From: Paraglomus occultum
Taxonomy: Eukaryota; Glomeromycota; Glomeromycetes; Paraglomerales; Paraglomeraceae
Reading direction: 5' to 3'
Assembly (NCBI GenBank): GCA_910592205.1
Contig: CAJVPJ010001239.1
Coordinates: 1 to 11,202 of the forward strand
DNA: 11,202 nt
Shown one piece after another: positions 7,889 through 11,202 of the stretch. Each line of letters begins with the position of its first letter. Position 1 is the first letter of the stretch. The notes under the pieces are model-generated. The model was not told the DNA's origin. It saw nothing but the letters and a program-made list of their open reading frames with translations, and ran no database searches. A program made the position numbers and the translations under genes.

Positions 7889-8296
7889 TTATTCAATGGC
7901 TAGTCGTAATTCACTGATTTGTTGTACAATTTGATCATAAAGATGCTTATGCTGTCGTTTAATTTTCTGAGAATAGGATAAGCACTGGCACATTTATAAT
8001 ATTGGTCAGCCTTTGTGTTTATGTACAGTTAGGTCAATTTCCAATAGTATTTAATCCAGCCTCAATCAAAGTGCACAACAACAAATTTTTCGAAAATGTC
8101 TAGGTCATAATAAGTTTTCTATCAACTAATTTGAGTTATCATCGCTTGCTAATAATTTATAATTTGTCGTACTCTCAATAATAGGGTTTTTATTCGATAA
8201 AACCTGGGTTTTTTTGGGGGGGCAAGCCACGATTACATATTGCCCATGGACCAGTTTTTGTGCTGCATAAAACCAGCGATCGGCCTCCTCGTTGCT
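7889..8296 (-). pseudogene. Possible decayed coding sequence of unknown function
   Basis: Two separate minus-strand frames look more like protein than the AT-rich surroundings. The first (8296-8126) is open for 56 codons. It begins right after TTTGTAG, which could be a splice acceptor, and reads SNEEADRWFYAAQKLVHGQY then VIVACPPKK, ending SDDNSN. The second (7993-7889) reads MCQCLSYSQKIKRQHKHLYD then QIVQQISELRLAIE, a helical, coiled-coil-like C-terminus. Between them other frames give DIFEKFVVVHFD and NTKADQYYKCASAY, as expected if indels had scattered one reading frame. A run of seven G at 8216-8222 (plus strand) lies inside the first part. I do not recognise the protein. Chance is the main alternative. 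Confidence 0.28.
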
Positions 8297-8299
8297 CTA

Positions 8300-9468
8300 C
8301 AAAGCGTGCACGTTTTTCTCAGATAAATTAATTAGTATATTATTAAATTAACTAAATTATTCATGCATAAATATTACTTTTTTGTTATATAAATATTTGA
8401 AATCACATATTAGTGTTTGATGGACTGTGAGAAAATTGTCCGACTTTGTATAAACATCCGAACAAGTTAGAAATTTAGCTAGCATTTGCGTTGGTAATGT
8501 GAGAGTAATTGCGTTTTCTTATGATCGTAGGGTAACTTATTTCTGTTTATAATATTTCTGTGAATACAATTTTGCTTTAGTTTTGGAAATTTTATTCCAT
8601 ACAATATCGTAATTTTTAGCTGCATTATTGATATTCTTATACAGAGATATTTGATCTATCACTATATCTAATTGCTAAATTAGAGCGAAGAATGTAAAAT
8701 AACCAATAAGTATTTAATATGAGCTCATCAATCGATTACATTATTTCACTAGTTCTGGAGCACTTTCGAGTTTGTTTAATTAAAGATACATTTAATGGTT
8801 TATTTTTACCTTTATTAGTCACAATACATGATTGTTGTTTTAATAATTATCTATGCTGAATAGTAGTTTTGTTTTAAGAAATTGCACAAACTGTGACTTT
8901 GATTTTAATTTAATTTTTAATATTTTCTAAATGTATAAATAGCAACAATGTTCTGATTACCAGTTTTTCTTATGCTTATTATATTAATTTAAATTGTTTG
9001 CCTGGTTGAATATTAAGTAATGCGCGAATAACAGCAGCTTTCATAGCGAAGAAATTTCATTCCCGTCTAATAATAAACATTATATTTCAAAACCCTTATA
9101 AACAATTCAATCGAATGTGGATTATTGTGACAGTAAAATTTAGGAATGTATATTAGCGATATTACAAATAAATTCGAAGTTTTAATAAGAAAATCATTCG
9201 GTACAAACACACCCAATGATGGTTCTCCCTTATTTTGATTAGAATTATTATAATAATAACGCATTTTGTCAACTTAAAGCCATACGGAGAACTAGCTAAT
9301 TTTTTGCCAAAAGTTTTGATAGACAAATCAAATGTAATTTTGCAATCTTGACATAGTTGGTACGCTTGCGTCCGGCAAGTTTTATTTGCATTGTTAAACT
9401 TGCATCGTTAGGGGCTACATTATCATTAAAAGAGTAGATCATCATGCCATCGATAAACAGTGGAATGA
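8300..9468. other. AT-rich intergenic DNA
   Basis: I see nothing supportable. A minus-strand frame at 9067-9264 (65 codons) has an unremarkable composition and no known motif. The stretch lacks repeats shared with the rest of the window. Confidence 0.5.
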
Positions 9469-9740
9469 ATCAAGGTTTTGGTTCTTACAAAAAGTGCTAA
9501 GAATTTTATTCAATTGAAAGATTTCAAGAAGGCCCGGGATAATTCTTATCTACAAAGTTCTTGCATTCTAGTCACAAAGCAGCTATTGCGTCTTAAATAC
9601 TATCAGTGAAAGCAGTCACGATGAAGAATTAAGCTAGATAATATTACGATTGCATGGCGTTTCGGGAGAGATATAAAAACAATGTTAGAAACGCGAAACC
9701 AAGTGAAATTGACGATAAACTTAAAGTGACCAAAACGTAG
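9469..9740 (+). other. Weak traces of coding sequence
   Basis: Three short plus-strand frames follow one another. 9469-9609 is open for 46 codons (IKVLVLTKSAKNFIQLKDFK then KARDNSYLQSS...). An overlapping frame near 9598-9640 gives NTISESSHDEELS and a stop. 9654-9740 gives MAFRERYKNNVRNAKPSEID then DKLKVTKT and a stop. Residue composition is protein-like and the region is slightly less AT-rich. No motif is recognisable. It could be a degraded gene or chance. Confidence 0.18.
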
Positions 9741-9972
9741 TTACCATTTTTCTTCAATATCATAAATTTTAAATAATAACTACTATATTATATACTCAAT
9801 AGCCTACCCCTGGAAAAGAAGTCTAAACAGTAAACGGACGGAAAACTCATGTTGACACATTTAATATAACCAATTGGAAGAGAAGTAAACTCCTTGAGTA
9901 ACACCCGTTAGGTAAACTGCCGCAAATTACAAGAGTGTTTGTGTCACTAGATTATGAAATAATAAAATGATG

Positions 9973-11202
9973 TTAATATTGTAAATTGACTTTATTTTTA
10001 TAACACGTAAGCGTACCTGCAGTTGAATCCAAATCATAACTATTTCTCGGTTTAGGCAAAGCTCCGGTAGGTAAGAGTGTGCTGGAATATTTGCTCTCTT
10101 TCTCGAGACGTGATAACGGCTTTACATCATTATAATAAACAGTATTCCACACATTGTCACCAAATTTATCCTTTTTCACGTCTCTAATAATTTTGCAAAT
10201 ATCGAGCCAAAGTGTCAATGCATCAGGACGCTTATCAGGATCAGCATCACAACACCGCTCGACAATTATTTTGTATTCCTCTGGCGCAGAATCAGGCATC
10301 GACGGTCGCAGTCCCTCACAAACACGTATCGCCAAACATTTGTCAAACGACCGATCTCTAAATGGTGGTTCACCAGTAGCAATCAAATACATAATGATAC
10401 CAATGGAATACACATCCGATTTTTTGAGTAAATTTGCAGGTATGGAAGACTTCCGGTGCAATAAAAGGCAAAACGCCTTGAATGGTTGAATTTGACCCGC
10501 GTGAATTAACTGATTGTGAAAGACCAAGATCGCATATGTATGATTCTATCTCACGCGTATTGCCATTCATATCAATATTCCTATGCACAACAATGTTTCC
10601 GCCATGTAGATCACAGTGCACTAATCCCCATCTATGAATATAATTCAGATAGTTTACGATACCCCTCAAATGTCGTAATTTATCCAACCATGTCAACTTG
10701 TTAATATATTGAACCAAATAAGACAAAAGACTGCCATCGCTTGCATATTGCATAACAATCATGCACTCTTTTGTCTTTGGGTCTTGTGTGACTCCATAAA
10801 TTTTAAGGAAGCTACCATGTGAACACTTGGCATGATTTCTGAACTATTAAATAAATAATAAATAGAGCCAGCTTAAATGTCATTTTAATTAATACTACCA
10901 ATCATTGCTTACCTCGGAAATAAATAATTCCGGCATTTTATCGAAATTTTTAAATCGTTTGAGTACAACAGTTTGTGGAAAATATTGTTCTGGTTTATCC
11001 TTATATTTGGCAGTATAAACTGTTCCATAACCACCAGCTCCGATCTGTTTAATATCATAAAAGTTGCTATACTGCATGTATTCAATACGATTGTTGTTTC
11101 GTATAAACCAGTCCAGTATTGCACGTACGTCGTAATAGAAAACTAAATAATATTCCCGAGTAGATGGCTCCTGAGTGATTCCAATTATCCAAATATTATC
11201 GG
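9973..11202 (-). CDS. TKL-like protein kinase, 5' end outside the window, frame broken by one base
   Basis: This is a serine/threonine (TKL-like) kinase of the family expanded in Glomeromycotina. Exon 1 (11202-10913) is open from the window edge. It holds a kinase-hinge fragment, a linker with DWFIRNNNRIEYMQYSNF, the glycine loop GAGGYG (from 11041), the ATP-anchoring Lys in VVLK (10960-10958) and helix C ending ISE. After a 69-base intron, exon 2 (10843-9973) continues FRNHAKCSHGSFLKIYG, the hinge VMQYASDGSL, the catalytic loop HCDLHGGN (Asp at 10612-10610), DLG in place of DFG (Asp at 10531-10529) and APE (10459-10451). At A6 (10425-10420) the frame shifts. The C-lobe resumes SDVYSIGIIMYLIATGEPPF and DKRPDA, and ends with a tail to the stop at 9973. 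All catalytic residues are present. Visible length is about 385 residues. Substrate and pathway are unknown. A recent pseudogene and an assembly indel are both possible. Confidence 0.85.
10844..10912 (-). other. Spliceosomal intron of the kinase gene
   Basis: On the minus strand exon 1 ends CCGAG, followed by GTAAGC at 10912. The intron ends TTTAATAG at 10844, and exon 2 starts TTCAGAAATCATGCC. Removing the 69 bases joins ...ELFISE to FRNHAKCSHGS in phase 0. This restores the helix C to beta-4 part of the kinase fold exactly. Read through, the intron gives a stop four codons after the donor. No strong branch-point consensus is visible. Confidence 0.9.

Noticed and set aside
9067-9264. 65-codon minus-strand frame
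   Set aside because: It has no recognisable domain; the ATG lies in a TAATAATAA microsatellite-like tract, and there is no splice or promoter support.
10005-10020. Possible further splice donor (CAG/GTACGC on the minus strand) near the end of the kinase gene
   Set aside because: I found no convincing downstream exon, and the tail before it (LLPTGALPKPRNSYDLD) already looks like the usual end of such kinases.
10154-10704. Plus-strand frames of 111 and 62 codons
   Set aside because: They lie opposite the kinase domain, whose motifs fix the coding strand as minus.
10909-11124. 71-codon minus-strand frame overlapping kinase exon 1
   Set aside because: It is the wrong register; the glycine loop and VVLK lie in the other frame.

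Overview
The window looks like nuclear DNA of an arbuscular mycorrhizal fungus (Glomeromycotina). It is strongly AT-rich. It carries a spliced protein kinase of the TKL-like type that is hugely expanded in Rhizophagus and its relatives (an 'HCDLHGGN' catalytic loop and the hinge pattern 'YGVTQDPKTKE'), and a secreted ML-domain (MD-2-related lipid-recognition) protein like those of the same fungi. Genus and species cannot be read from the sequence.

Only two genes are convincing, both on the minus strand and at opposite ends. The ML-type lipid-binding protein lies at 1473-1943. It is a complete single exon with a signal peptide. The kinase gene occupies 9973-11202 and runs off the right edge. 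It has one clear 69-base GT-AG intron (10844-10912). Its reading frame is broken by one surplus base in a run of six A (10420-10425). At the window edge, a fragment of a second kinase N-lobe is joined straight to the complete kinase domain.

The middle is dominated by decayed mobile DNA. From left to right: a GC-rich, hairpin-rich block at 1-150 (possibly the tail of a tRNA-derived SINE); the 3' end of a Tc1/mariner copy (2183-2390); a diverged tandem repeat of about 97 bp (2433-2660); a 152-bp MITE with long terminal inverted repeats and a perfect 8-bp target-site duplication (2985-3152); a 1030-bp element with long inverted repeats of about 230-250 bp (3481-4510); and two tandem 3' ends of a Tc1/mariner element (4649-4929 and 4930 onward). 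The second of these continues into a recognisable DD34E transposase pseudogene (to about 5523). Then follow two diverged copies of an unrecognised sequence of about 200 bp (5790-5990 and 6296-6496).

The stretch 6500-9970 is mostly featureless AT-rich sequence with two patches that look like decayed coding sequence (7889-8296 minus; 9469-9740 plus). I found no tRNA, rRNA or CRISPR array. No set of genes appears to form a new multi-gene system. The novelty lies in the repeat architecture and the disrupted kinase.
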